Shown here one piece after another: positions 7,273 to 17,298 of a stretch of 64,000 bases of DNA (position 1 is the first letter of the stretch; each line of letters opens with the position of its first letter). The notes under the pieces are model-generated. The model was not told the origin of the DNA, ran no database searches, and saw only the letters and a program-made list of their open reading frames with translations. Origin of the DNA: Sphingomonas sp. C3-2 (GTDB lineage Bacteria > Pseudomonadota > Alphaproteobacteria > Sphingomonadales > Sphingomonadaceae); NCBI RefSeq assembly GCF_033025475.1, contig NZ_CP130322.1, positions 2,857,001 through 2,921,000 on the forward strand, in the 5' to 3' direction. Position numbers and translations under genes: made by a program.

Positions 7273-10200
7273 TGGACGGCGAAACCACGGCACCCGAGCA
7301 GGACCTGCCCGAACGCAAGCCTCGTCGGCGTTGGTTCGGCAAGGGAGTGGCCGGGCTGGGCGGCATCGCGCTGTCGGTCGTGCTCGCCATTCTCGGGCTG
7401 CTGCTGGTGCTCGACACCGGGCCGGGCCACCGGCTGATCGTCAACCGGATAGAGAGCATGGCACCCGAATCCGGGCTCAGCATCCGGATCGGGCGGATCG
7501 ACGGATCGATCTACAACAAGGCGCGGATCGTCGATCTGCGGATCTACGACGCCGAAGGGCTGTTGTTCGATTCCCCCGAAGTGCGGCTCGACTGGCAACC
7601 GCTCGCCTGGCTGGGCAACACGCTGGCGATCAAGCAGGCCACCGCCGAACTCGCGACGCTGCACAAGAAACCCAAGTTCAACCCGAGCGAGAAACCGGGG
7701 CCGATCCTGCCCGGTTTCGATATCCGTATCGGCACGCTGCGGATAGATCGGCTCCGGATCGAGCCCGCACTGACCGGCAAAAGGCAGACAGGGCGTCTGG
7801 CGGGCAATGCCATTGTCCGTGATGGCCGCGCGCGGATCGATCTGGCCGCGCGGGTCGAGGGCGGCGGCGACGCGCTCAAATTCTTCCTCGATGCCGAACC
7901 CGATCGCGACCGCTTCGATCTCGATTTCGATCTGTCCGCCCCCGCAGGCGGCGTGTTCGCGCGGCTGCTCGATAGCAAGAGCCCGGTCGCAGCGCGCATC
8001 GCGGGCGATGGTCGCTGGTCGAACTGGAAGGGGATCGGCAGCTTCGATGTCGGCCGCAACCGCGTGATCGATCTGCGGCTGGGTGTGCAAAAGGGCACTT
8101 ATGCGTTGTCGGGCGCGCTCGCCCCCTCGCTTGTCAGCAAGGGGATGATCGCTCGGCTCACCGAACCGCGCATCGGGGTTGAGGGGCGCGGCACGCTTGA
8201 AAAGCGCCGTCTCGATCTGGTGCTCAAGCTGCGCTCGCGCTCGGTTTCGGTCGATGCCAAGGGGATTGTCGATCTTGGCCGTTCGGCGTTCGACGATTTC
8301 CGCGTCACCACCGATCTCAGCCGGCCCGCCGCGCTCTTTCCCAATCTGGGCGGGCAGCCGGCGCGGTTGCAAACTGTGTTCGACGGGCCGTTCAAGACCG
8401 CACGGTTCGAATATCTGCTCACCGCGCCGCGCGTGACCGTCGACAAGACCGGGTTCGAACAACTGCGCGCCACGGGCAAGGGGCGGCTGTCCAAGGCGCC
8501 CGTCGTGGTTCCACTAAAGTTGACCGCGCGGCGCGTGACCGGGGTGGGCGATGTGGCGGGCGGCATTCTCGCCAATCTCAGCGTCGACGGTAATCTGAAC
8601 GTCACCACCGCCGCCATCACCGGCAACGGCCTGCGCATCCGATCGGACAAGCTGTCGAGCAAGGCGACGCTGTTCGTCGATCTGAAGACGGGGCGGTACG
8701 ACATCACGCTCGCTGGTCAGCTCAACCGCTATTTCATCCCCGGCATCGGCATTGTCGACGTGAAGGCCGATTTCAGCGTCGTCCCCGGTTCGGGGGGCAA
8801 GGGCACGCGCATCGTGGGCACGGCGCAGGCCTGGGTTCGCCGCTTCGACAATGATTTCCTGCGTAATCTGGCGGGCGGGTTGCCGGTGATCACCACCGGG
8901 CTCGAACGCGGGGCGGACGGCGTTATCTATCTGCGCGGGCTCAAGATCACCGCACCGGGCATCCGGCTTTCGGGCAATGGCCTGCGCCGACGCGATGGCA
9001 CCTTCCATTTCGAGGGGGAGGGCGTTCAGCACCAATATGGTCCTGTGCGCCTCGTGCTCGACGGCGATATTGCACGGCCCAAGCTCGATCTGTTCCTGAA
9101 GCGCCCGATGGATGCGCTCGGCCTTGCCGATGTCCAGCTCCATCTCGATCCCAATGCTGAAGGTTTCGCCTTCAACGCTGAGGGGGGATCGACGCTCGGC
9201 CCATTCCGCGGCAATGGCACGATCCGGATACCGTCGGGCCGCCCGGTCGAGATCGCGGTTGCGGGCCTCAATGTCTCGGGCACCACGGCGCGCGGACTGC
9301 TGCGGAGCGTACCCGGCGGGTTCGACGGCCGGCTCGATCTGTCGGGCGGGGGGCTGACGGGCAAGCTCGCCTTTGCGCCTGTCGGCGGCATCCAGCAGAT
9401 CGTCGCCGATCTCGATGCCCGCCGTGTCAGTTTCACCGGGCCGCCGCCCATTTCGGTGCGGCGCGGCACGGTGAAGGCGACGCTGCTGCTCGATCCAGCG
9501 GGGCTGGGCGTCAGCGGCAGTTTCGATCTGCGCGGGTTCCGGCGCGGCAATCTCGCGCTGTCGAGCGCGGTGGGCACGGCTGAGCTGCGTGGGGGGCGTG
9601 GCCAGATCAAGGCCGATGTCGAGGGCGCGCGCGGCCGGGCGTTCGATCTCCAGCTCGCCGCTGATGTTTCGCCTGAACGCATCCGGATCGAGGGGAACGG
9701 CACGCTCGATCGGCGCCCGATCAAGCTCGATAGCCCCGCCGTGCTCACCCCGATCGAGGGCGGCTGGGCGCTCGAACAGACCAGCCTCAGCTTCAGCGGC
9801 GGCGCGATGACGCTGGCGGGCCAACTGAGCGACCGCGCGACGCTGCTCAACGCCAGCGTGGAAAAACTGCCGCTTGCAGTGCTGGACATCGCCTGGCCTG
9901 ATCTTGGCATGGGCGGCGTCGTCTCGGGCCAGCTTTCCTTCCGGCGTGAGGGCGCCGCGCGTCCCACGGGCAGCGCCAGCCTGAAGGTGAAGGGGCTGAG
10001 CCGGGCTGGGCTGGTGCTCAGCTCGACCCCGGTCGACATGGCGGTGAACGCGGTGCTCGACGGGGAAAAGGCCGCCGCGCGCGCGGTGATCGCCAATCGC
10101 GGAGCGGTTGTCGGCCGCGCGCAGGCGCGGCTCGCGCCGCTGGGCGGTGGCGATCTCGTCACCGAACTGATGAACGCGCCGCTCTTTGCGCAGATACGCT

Positions 10201-11462
10201 ATGCCGGGCCGGGCGAAACGCTGTGGCGGATGACGGGCGTCGAAATCTTCGATCTTTCCGGGCCGGTCTCGATCGGGGCGGATGTTACCGGCCGTCTCGC
10301 CGCGCCGGTCATTCGCGGCAATGTGCGCACCAGCAAGGCGCGTCTCGAAAGCGCGATTACCGGCACCTTGCTCACCGATCTCGACGCACGCGGCCGTTTC
10401 GATGGTTCGCGCCTCTTCGTCGATGAAATGACCGCGAATGCGGGGCAGGGCGGCACCGTATCGGCGCGTGGCAGCTTCAACCTCGCCGCCGCAGAAGGGT
10501 TTGGCATCGATCTCGCGGTCGACGCGCAAAAGGCGGTGCTCCTCAACCGCGACGATCTCGGCGCCACCGTCACCGGGCCGCTCACCATCCGCACCGATGG
10601 GCGCGGCGGGGTGATCGGCGGCGAGGTAACGCTCGATCGCAGCCGTTTCGTGCTTGGCCGCGCCACCGCCGCACAGGCGATCCCGCGCCTCAACGTGATC
10701 GAACTCAACCGTCGCGGCGAAGTGGTCGAGCGGAAAAAGGCCGCCGTGCCCTGGCGGCTCGACATCAAGGCCAAGGCGCGCAACCGGCTGATGGTGACGG
10801 GGCTGGGCCTCGACAGCGAATGGAGCGCCGATCTCGACATCGGCGGCACGGTCGAAGGCCCCAGCATCGTCGGCCGCGCCGATCTGGTGCGCGGCGGCTA
10901 TGAATTTGCGGGCAAGCGCTTCGATCTCGAACGCGGGACGATCCGTTTCTCCGGCGCGGTGCCCGCCGATCCCACGCTCGATATCGTCGCTGAATCCGAT
11001 GTTCAGGGCTTGAGCGCGACGATCCGGGTAACGGGCACGGGGCAGAAACCCGATATCGCCTTTACCAGCGTACCGGCCATGCCCGAGGACGAGCTATTGT
11101 CGCGCCTGCTCTTTGGCACCTCGATCACCAACCTGTCCGCGCCCGAAGCGCTTCAGCTGGCCGCCGCTGTTGCCGCGCTTCAGGGCGGCGATACCGGGCT
11201 CAACCCGATCAACGCGGTGCGCCGTGCCGCCGGGCTCGACCGTCTGCGCGTGCTGCCGGCGGATACGACGACGGGACAGGGCACCTCGGTTGCCGCCGGA
11301 AAATATCTCACCCGGCGCGCCTATGTTGAGCTGATCACCGATGGGCAGGGCTATTCCGCCACGCGTGCGGAATATCAGATCACGCGCTGGCTCTCGATCC
11401 TCGGCAGCATTTCCACCCTTGGACGCGAAAGCGTAAACATACGCGTATCCAAGGATTATTGA
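7272..11462 (+). CDS. tamB: TamB, translocation and assembly module inner-membrane protein
   Basis: 1396-residue AsmA-like/TamB protein that spans the periplasm and is thought to carry phospholipids or assist barrel insertion together with TamA. A single membrane anchor lies near residues 28-50 (GIALSVVLAILGLLLVLD). The bulk is repetitive beta-rich sequence typical of a long lipid groove. The C-terminal ~350 residues are the TamB domain, including GYEFAGKRFDLERGTIRFSG and the end LGSISTLGRESVNIRVSKDY-like pattern. The start is the ATG overlapping the tamA stop; a TTG one codon earlier is unlikely. Confidence 0.92.
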   Translation: MDGETTAPEQDLPERKPRRRWFGKGVAGLGGIALSVVLAILGLLLVLDTGPGHRLIVNRIESMAPESGLSIRIGRIDGSIYNKARIVDLRIYDAEGLLFDSPEVRLDWQPLAWLGNTLAIKQATAELATLHKKPKFNPSEKPGPILPGFDIRIGTLRIDRLRIEPALTGKRQTGRLAGNAIVRDGRARIDLAARVEGGGDALKFFLDAEPDRDRFDLDFDLSAPAGGVFARLLDSKSPVAARIAGDGRWSNWKGIGSFDVGRNRVIDLRLGVQKGTYALSGALAPSLVSKGMIARLTEPRIGVEGRGTLEKRRLDLVLKLRSRSVSVDAKGIVDLGRSAFDDFRVTTDLSRPAALFPNLGGQPARLQTVFDGPFKTARFEYLLTAPRVTVDKTGFEQLRATGKGRLSKAPVVVPLKLTARRVTGVGDVAGGILANLSVDGNLNVTTAAITGNGLRIRSDKLSSKATLFVDLKTGRYDITLAGQLNRYFIPGIGIVDVKADFSVVPGSGGKGTRIVGTAQAWVRRFDNDFLRNLAGGLPVITTGLERGADGVIYLRGLKITAPGIRLSGNGLRRRDGTFHFEGEGVQHQYGPVRLVLDGDIARPKLDLFLKRPMDALGLADVQLHLDPNAEGFAFNAEGGSTLGPFRGNGTIRIPSGRPVEIAVAGLNVSGTTARGLLRSVPGGFDGRLDLSGGGLTGKLAFAPVGGIQQIVADLDARRVSFTGPPPISVRRGTVKATLLLDPAGLGVSGSFDLRGFRRGNLALSSAVGTAELRGGRGQIKADVEGARGRAFDLQLAADVSPERIRIEGNGTLDRRPIKLDSPAVLTPIEGGWALEQTSLSFSGGAMTLAGQLSDRATLLNASVEKLPLAVLDIAWPDLGMGGVVSGQLSFRREGAARPTGSASLKVKGLSRAGLVLSSTPVDMAVNAVLDGEKAAARAVIANRGAVVGRAQARLAPLGGGDLVTELMNAPLFAQIRYAGPGETLWRMTGVEIFDLSGPVSIGADVTGRLAAPVIRGNVRTSKARLESAITGTLLTDLDARGRFDGSRLFVDEMTANAGQGGTVSARGSFNLAAAEGFGIDLAVDAQKAVLLNRDDLGATVTGPLTIRTDGRGGVIGGEVTLDRSRFVLGRATAAQAIPRLNVIELNRRGEVVERKKAAVPWRLDIKAKARNRLMVTGLGLDSEWSADLDIGGTVEGPSIVGRADLVRGGYEFAGKRFDLERGTIRFSGAVPADPTLDIVAESDVQGLSATIRVTGTGQKPDIAFTSVPAMPEDELLSRLLFGTSITNLSAPEALQLAAAVAALQGGDTGLNPINAVRRAAGLDRLRVLPADTTTGQGTSVAAGKYLTRRAYVELITDGQGYSATRAEYQITRWLSILGSISTLGRESVNIRVSKDY

Positions 11463-11488
11463 TCCCTTTCACGACAAGGATGTTGAAG

Positions 11489-11815
11489 ATGCGTTCTCCA
11501 GATACCGTTGCCGCCATGCAGTGCCCCGTCTGCCGGGTCGGGTTGGCGATGACCGACCGTCAGGGGATCGAGATCGATTATTGCCCGCAATGCCGGGGTG
11601 TCTGGCTCGATCGCGGCGAACTCGACAAGATCATCGAGCGCAGCATGGCGGGGCCCCCGGCCGCGCAGCCGCAAGCGCGCCCGCAACAACCGCCGCGCCA
11701 GCAGGCCTGGGGGATGGGCGACGTCTTCTCGGGCGATCGCTATCATGGCGGTTACGATCCGCGCTATGTGAAGCACAAGAAGCGCAAATCCTGGCTCGAA
11801 GAAATCTTCGACTGA
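11489..11815 (+). CDS. TFIIB-type zinc-ribbon protein
   Basis: 108-residue soluble protein. Residues 10-45 form a zinc ribbon: CPVCRVGL followed by YCPQCRGVWLDRGELD, the signature of the bacterial zf-TFIIB family. The middle is a Pro/Gln/Ala-rich linker and the C-terminus is charged (KHKKRKSWLEEIFD). I chose MRSPDTV because AAGGA lies eight bases upstream; an ATG three codons earlier overlaps that ribosome site. It follows tamB by 26 bases and may be cotranscribed with it. The role of this family is unknown. Confidence 0.8.
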   Translation: MRSPDTVAAMQCPVCRVGLAMTDRQGIEIDYCPQCRGVWLDRGELDKIIERSMAGPPAAQPQARPQQPPRQQAWGMGDVFSGDRYHGGYDPRYVKHKKRKSWLEEIFD

Positions 11816-11824
11816 GCCGGGCAC

Positions 11825-11864
11825 AAAAAAGGGGCGGCACCGATGGTGTCGCCCCCTTTGTTTT
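11825..11864. terminator. bidirectional intrinsic terminator
   Basis: Long stem AAAGGGGCGGCACC pairing with GGTGTCGCCCCCTTT (one bulge) around a three-base loop, with A-tract on the left and TTTGTTTT on the right. It separates the convergent zinc-ribbon and aldehyde dehydrogenase genes and can serve both. Confidence 0.85.
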
Positions 11865-11878
11865 AAGGATCAGAAGGA

Positions 11879-13303
11879 TCAGCCGGGAATGCCGCTGATC
11901 GCCTTCACTTCCATAAAGTCCTTGAGACCGAACAGCCCGCCTTCGCGGCCATTGCCCGATTGCTTATAGCCGCCAAAGGGGGCGCCCGGTGCGGGGCCCC
12001 AGGCGTTGACCGCGATCATGCCCGCGCGCAGGCGCGGGGCCACTTCTGCGGCCTTGGCGGGATCGCCCGTCACCACGGCCGACAGGCCATATTCGGTGTC
12101 GTTGGCGATCGCGACGGCTTCGTCGAGGTCGCTATAGCTCATCACGGTTGCGACGGGGCCGAAGATTTCCTCGCGCGCGATCCGCATGTCGGGCGTCACG
12201 CCCGAAAACACCGTGGGCTTCACATAATAGCCGCGGTTGACGTTGCTCGGCAGCCCGGTGCCGCCGGTTTCCAGCACCGCGCCCTCGTCGATCGCCGACT
12301 GGATCAGCCCCTGGATCTTGTCGAATTGCGTCTTGTTGACGACCGGGCCCATATGCGCGCCCTCAACCAGCGGATCGCCCGCCTCGGCCTTGTCGAACAG
12401 CGCCTTCACCACGCTGGCGGCTTCGGTCGCCTGATCCTTCTGGACAAGGATGCGGGTGGGGGAGATGCAGCTCTGGCCCGAATTGACGAGCACGCCCGAT
12501 GCCGTTGCCGGCAGCATTTCGGGCAGGTTCGAACCCGGCAGGACGATGTTGGGCGATTTGCCGCCCAGTTCCTGGTGGACGCGCTTCACCGTGTCCGCCG
12601 CCGCCTTGGCGACAAGAATACCCGCGCGCGTCGATCCGGTGAAGCTCACCATCTCGATGCCCGGATGCGCGGAGATCGCCGCGCCCACGCCCACGCCGTC
12701 GCCCTGGACGAGGTTGAACACGCCCGGCGGCACGCCTGCGGCATCCATGATCTCGGCAAAGATCGCTGCGTTGCCGGGGCATTCTTCCGAAGGCTTCAGC
12801 ACCATGGTGTTGCCGGCGGCCAGCGCGGGCGCAACCTTGAGCGCGATCTGGTTGAGCGGCCAGTTCCACGGCGTGATCATGCCGACAACGCCGATCGGTT
12901 CATAGACGACCGTGTTGGCGCCGTGCTTCTCGCTGAACTGGAAATCGCGCAGCGCGGGGATGGTGTTGGTGAAGCCGCCCATGGCCGATCCCACCTGCGC
13001 GGTGCCGGCAAAGCTCACCGGCGCGCCCATTTCCATCGCCATCGACCGGGCAAGGTCGGGAATGCGCTTCTTGAATTCCTCAACGACGCGCTCGAGCAGC
13101 GCAAGGCGCTCTTCGCGCGTCGTTTGGCTGAAGGTTTCGAACGCCTTGCGCGCGGCCTTCACGGCGGCGTCGACATCGGCCTGGGTGCCCAGCGTGATTT
13201 CGGTGCACGCCTCTTCGGTCGACGGGCTGATCACTTCATGGCGCTTGCCCCCGATGCTTTCGACCCATTTTCCATCGATATAATGCTTCAGGTAGCTGTC
13301 CAT
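11879..13303 (-). CDS. NAD(P)-dependent aldehyde dehydrogenase
   Basis: 474-residue member of the ALDH superfamily; oxidises an aldehyde to the acid. Visible landmarks are the Rossmann-fold segments with TPWNWPLNQ near residue 145 and KPSE near 170, FTGSTRAG near 225, the general base glutamate in ELGGKSP near 245, and the nucleophilic cysteine in NSGQSC near 280. The substrate cannot be told from sequence; the pattern fits the broad group that includes short semialdehyde and aromatic aldehyde dehydrogenases. Monocistronic by layout, between two terminators. Confidence 0.9.
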   Translation of the reverse strand: MDSYLKHYIDGKWVESIGGKRHEVISPSTEEACTEITLGTQADVDAAVKAARKAFETFSQTTREERLALLERVVEEFKKRIPDLARSMAMEMGAPVSFAGTAQVGSAMGGFTNTIPALRDFQFSEKHGANTVVYEPIGVVGMITPWNWPLNQIALKVAPALAAGNTMVLKPSEECPGNAAIFAEIMDAAGVPPGVFNLVQGDGVGVGAAISAHPGIEMVSFTGSTRAGILVAKAAADTVKRVHQELGGKSPNIVLPGSNLPEMLPATASGVLVNSGQSCISPTRILVQKDQATEAASVVKALFDKAEAGDPLVEGAHMGPVVNKTQFDKIQGLIQSAIDEGAVLETGGTGLPSNVNRGYYVKPTVFSGVTPDMRIAREEIFGPVATVMSYSDLDEAVAIANDTEYGLSAVVTGDPAKAAEVAPRLRAGMIAVNAWGPAPGAPFGGYKQSGNGREGGLFGLKDFMEVKAISGIPG

Positions 13304-13423
13304 TGTTGCTCTCCGCTGATTGGCCCTGAAAGGCCCTGTGTGGCCAGCAATCTGAGAGCTTGCCTCGGGAAATCAACCCCCGAATTGGAACCGTTCTGTT
13401 TCCGTGACGAACCGATGAAACAG

Positions 13424-13455
13424 AAAAGGGCCCGGCGGTTTCCCGTCGAGCCCTT
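13424..13455 (-). terminator. intrinsic terminator of glnA
   Basis: Thirteen-pair stem AAGGGCCCGGCGG / CCGTCGAGCCCTT with two wobble or mismatch positions, a four-base loop, and on the minus strand a U-rich run (UUUUCUGUUU). A second GC hairpin (GCCCGGC-ctga-GCCGGGC, 13471-13488) lies between it and the glnA stop. Confidence 0.75.
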
Positions 13456-13497
13456 GTTTGCTGCAATGCCGCCCGGCCTGAGCCGGGCGAACCTGCA

Positions 13498-14910
13498 TCA
13501 GCCCGAATAATACATGTCGTATTCGACCGGGCTGGGGGTCATTTCCCAGCGTGCGTTTTCGGCCCACTTGATATCGATATAGGCTTCGATCTGGTCGCGG
13601 GTGAACACGTCGCCCTTGAGGAGGAAGTCCATATCGGCCTGGAGCGATTCCAGCGCTTCGCGGAGCGAGGCGCAAACCGTGGGAACCTGTTCCAGCTCCG
13701 CCGGCGGCAGATCATACAGGTTCTTGTCCATGGCTTCGCCGGGGTGGATCTTGTTCTGGATGCCGTCGAGGCCGGCCATCAGCAGCGCCGCATAGCAGAG
13801 ATACGGGTTGGCGAGGGCGTCGGGGAAGCGGAACTCGACGCGTTTCGCCTTGCTGCCCGTGCCGTACGGAATGCGGCACGATGCCGAACGGTTGCGGCTC
13901 GAATAGGCGAGCAGAACGGGGGCTTCATAACCCGGAACCAGGCGCTTGTAGCTGTTGGTGGTCGGGTTGGTGAAGGCGTTCAGAGCCTTGGCGTGCTTGA
14001 TGACGCCGCCGATGAAGTACAGGCACATGTCCGAAAGGCCGGCATAGCCTTCGCCCGCGAAGAGCGGCTTGCCCTTTTCCCAGATCGACATGTGGGTGTG
14101 CATGCCCGAGCCGTTATCTTCCTTGATCGGCTTCGGCATGAAGGTTGCGGTCTTGCCATAAGCATGGGCAACCTGGTGCACGACATACTTGTAGATCTGC
14201 ATGCGGTCGGCGGTTTCGACCAGCGTGCCGAACATCACGCCCAGTTCGTGCTGTGCGGCGGCCACTTCATGGTGGTGCTTGTCGCAGGGTAGGCCCATTT
14301 CGAGCATGGTGGTGACCATTTCGGCGCGGATGTCGACGGCGCTGTCGACCGGTGCGCAGGGGAAATAGCCGCCCTTGGCGCGCGGACGGTGGCCGAGGTT
14401 GCCGGTTTCATACTTGGTGCCGGTGTTGGTCGGCAGCTCGATGTCGTCGATCTTGTAATAGCTGGTGTTGTAGCCATTTTCGAAACGGACGTCGTCGAAC
14501 ATGAAGAATTCGGCTTCGGGGCCGACATAGATGGTATCGCCGATGCCGGTTGCCTGCAGATAGGCTTCAGCGCGCTTCGCGGTCGAGCGCGGATCGCGGG
14601 CATAGAGTTCACCGGTGCCGGGTTCCACAACGTCGCAGAACACGATCAGCATCGGGGTCGCCGAGAACGGATCGGTGTAGACCGCGTCAAGGTCGGGCTT
14701 CAGGATCATGTCGGATTCGTTGATCGCCTTCCAACCTTCGATCGACGAACCGTCGAACATCAGGCCTTCGGTCAGCTCGTCTTCACCCAGTACGCCAGCG
14801 CACATGGTCAGGTGCTGCCACTTGCCCTTCGGGTCGGTGAAACGCAGATCGACCCACTCGATCGCTTCGTCCTTGATCTTCTTCAGAATGGTTGCGGCGT
14901 CATTGGCCAT
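13498..14910 (-). CDS. glnA: GlnA, glutamine synthetase type I
   Basis: Makes glutamine from glutamate, ammonia and ATP; the main ammonium-assimilating enzyme. 470 residues, normal for GS I. Seen in order: FDGSSIEGW near residue 50, EAEFF near 130, the nucleotide loop [11 protein letters not shown] near 210, NGSGMHTH near 265, and [16 protein letters not shown] near 340. The adenylylation tyrosine is present in KNLYDLPP near residue 397, so activity can be reversibly adenylylated by GlnE. The start MANDAA has AGGAAGG upstream. It follows glnB in the same direction, the arrangement usual in alphaproteobacteria. Confidence 0.97.
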   Translation of the reverse strand: MANDAATILKKIKDEAIEWVDLRFTDPKGKWQHLTMCAGVLGEDELTEGLMFDGSSIEGWKAINESDMILKPDLDAVYTDPFSATPMLIVFCDVVEPGTGELYARDPRSTAKRAEAYLQATGIGDTIYVGPEAEFFMFDDVRFENGYNTSYYKIDDIELPTNTGTKYETGNLGHRPRAKGGYFPCAPVDSAVDIRAEMVTTMLEMGLPCDKHHHEVAAAQHELGVMFGTLVETADRMQIYKYVVHQVAHAYGKTATFMPKPIKEDNGSGMHTHMSIWEKGKPLFAGEGYAGLSDMCLYFIGGVIKHAKALNAFTNPTTNSYKRLVPGYEAPVLLAYSSRNRSASCRIPYGTGSKAKRVEFRFPDALANPYLCYAALLMAGLDGIQNKIHPGEAMDKNLYDLPPAELEQVPTVCASLREALESLQADMDFLLKGDVFTRDQIEAYIDIKWAENARWEMTPSPVEYDMYYSG

Positions 14911-14987
14911 GTCACTAATGCCTTCCTGCAAGCGGTTCTGTCCGGGCGGCGGATTTGCCGTCTCGGCCTGGGGTGTTCAGCGGTAAA

Positions 14988-15476
<489 letters not shown>

Positions 15477-15710
15477 AATGGGCATCTTTTGTGCCCAATC
15501 TTGATGCACGGCCACAAAAAGCCGTGACTGCGCAAAGCGCGGTCCTTTCGCGCCTGCACACGCTCTTCGGTGAAAACGGGGCCTTCTCTTCTCTGCAAAT
15601 TTATGCACTATGGGTCTAAAGTTTGCAAAAAGCGGACATTGGACAAGGTGGAGGATGCGCATGCTGGTTTCGGCAGTTGACGGTCGTTTTGTGTCGTGCG
15701 GAGGGTTGGC

Positions 15711-17228
15711 ATGATGTCCCGCCGCGAAGTCATGGCGGGAACGGCCGCTGCCGCCGCGCTGGCGGCAACCAGCGGTGCCAATGCCGCACGCACCAGCGCC
15801 AAGGCCGGGCTGATGCAAAGCCACGATGCGCTGGGCCTTGCCGAACTGGTACGCCAGAAAAAGGTGTCGCCCACCGAATTGCTCGATACCGCGATCGCCG
15901 CGACCGAAGCGCTCAACCCCAAGCTCAATTTCATGGCGCAGAAGCATTATGATTATGCCAAGGCCGCGATTGCTCGGGGCCTGCCGCAGGGGCCGTTCAC
16001 CGGGGTTCCCTGGCTGCTCAAGGATCTGAACACCTATATCGCGGGCCTCCAGACCGGGCAGGGCAGCCGTTATTATACGAACAATCCGGGCAAGGAGACC
16101 TCGGAACTCGTCAAGCGCTATGAGCGCGCGGGGCTGGTGATCTTCGGCAAGACGACGACGCCTGAATTCGGGCTGACCCCCACCACCGAATCCAAGGCGA
16201 TGGGCGCGACGCGCAACCCGTGGGATCCCGAGCGGACGACCGGCGGGTCGAGCGGCGGCGCCGGGGCTGCGGTGGCAGCAGGTGTGATCCCCGCCGCGCA
16301 CGCCACCGATGGCGGCGGGTCGATCCGTATCCCGGCATCCTGCTGCGGCCTGTTCGGCATGAAGCCCAGCCGTGGGCGCGTGCCGATGGGGCCGCCGCGT
16401 ACCGAGGGCTGGGGCGGCATGTCGGTGCATCACGTCGTCACGCGCAGCGTGCGCGACAGCGCGGCATTGCTCGACGCCACGCACGGAATTGAACCCGGCT
16501 CGCGCTACGGCGCGCCGACGCCCGAGCGCCCCTATCTCGAAGAAGTGATGCGCGAACCCGGCAAGCTGCGGATCGCGCTCAACGTCACGCCGATGGCGGG
16601 CACCCCGGTCGATCCCGAGGTGATTGAGGCGACGCGCGCGGCGGCAAAGCTGTGCGAAAGCCTTGGCCATCATGTCGAGGAAGCCGCGCCCAAGCTCGAT
16701 CTCGCCGCGATCTCGCAGGCGGCCTATGCGATCATCTCGTCCTCGGTCGCCGCAGACCTGATCGCGCGTGAGGCGGCAACGGGCATCAAGCCCAGCCTCG
16801 ACGTCGTCGAAAAGGCGACGCTCGCTTATTATGAAATGGGGCAGAAGATGACCGGCGTCGCCTTTGCCAAGGCGAATGGTGATCTTCAGGCGGCGGCGAT
16901 CACGGTTTCGCGCTTCATGGACGATTACGACATCATCCTGACCCCGACGCTGGCCGCACCGCCCGAAAAGCTGGGCGTCCTTGGCCTCTCGCCCGAAGAC
17001 GTGAATACCTATTATCAGGCGGTCGGTCAGTTCACGCCCTTTACCGGAATCCAGAACCAGACCGGCCAACCAAGCATGTCGGTGCCGCTCGGCATGACGA
17101 AATCGGGCTTGCCGATCGGGATCATGTTCTCGGCGCGCTACGGCGATGAGGCGACCTTGTACCGGCTCGCGGGGCAGCTCGAACGCGCGGCGCCCTGGGC
17201 AGGCCGCGTCGCGCCGATCCACGCCTGA
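15711..17228 (+). CDS. Tat-exported amidase (amidase-signature family)
   Basis: 505-residue amidase; hydrolyses amide bonds through a Ser-Ser-Lys triad. The N-terminus is a twin-arginine signal (SRREVMAG then an Ala-rich core ending SGANA), so the enzyme should fold in the cytoplasm and act in the periplasm. The catalytic lysine lies in WLLKDL near residue 105, the signature [14 protein letters not shown] near 180, and the acyl-forming serine in [11 protein letters not shown] near 205. GGAGGG precedes the chosen ATG; a second ATG follows immediately. The substrate is unknown. Confidence 0.9.
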   Translation: MMSRREVMAGTAAAAALAATSGANAARTSAKAGLMQSHDALGLAELVRQKKVSPTELLDTAIAATEALNPKLNFMAQKHYDYAKAAIARGLPQGPFTGVPWLLKDLNTYIAGLQTGQGSRYYTNNPGKETSELVKRYERAGLVIFGKTTTPEFGLTPTTESKAMGATRNPWDPERTTGGSSGGAGAAVAAGVIPAAHATDGGGSIRIPASCCGLFGMKPSRGRVPMGPPRTEGWGGMSVHHVVTRSVRDSAALLDATHGIEPGSRYGAPTPERPYLEEVMREPGKLRIALNVTPMAGTPVDPEVIEATRAAAKLCESLGHHVEEAAPKLDLAAISQAAYAIISSSVAADLIAREAATGIKPSLDVVEKATLAYYEMGQKMTGVAFAKANGDLQAAAITVSRFMDDYDIILTPTLAAPPEKLGVLGLSPEDVNTYYQAVGQFTPFTGIQNQTGQPSMSVPLGMTKSGLPIGIMFSARYGDEATLYRLAGQLERAAPWAGRVAPIHA

Positions 17229-17298
17229 CAACAACTGAAGGGGGCTTCGGGCGCCGAGACGGCGTCCGGGGCCCTGTGACCCTTGGGGGAGGGGATAG

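Noticed and set aside
5365-7293. 642-residue open frame on the minus strand across tamA
   Set aside because: Composition is Arg/Ala/Asp/Ile shadow typical of the opposite strand of a GC-rich gene; tamA on the plus strand has clear Omp85 motifs.
8514-10529. 671-residue open frame on the minus strand across tamB
   Set aside because: Antisense shadow with no domain pattern; tamB is well supported.
11960-13510. 516-residue plus-strand frame opposite the aldehyde dehydrogenase
   Set aside because: His/Arg/Gly shadow; the dehydrogenase on the minus strand has all catalytic motifs.
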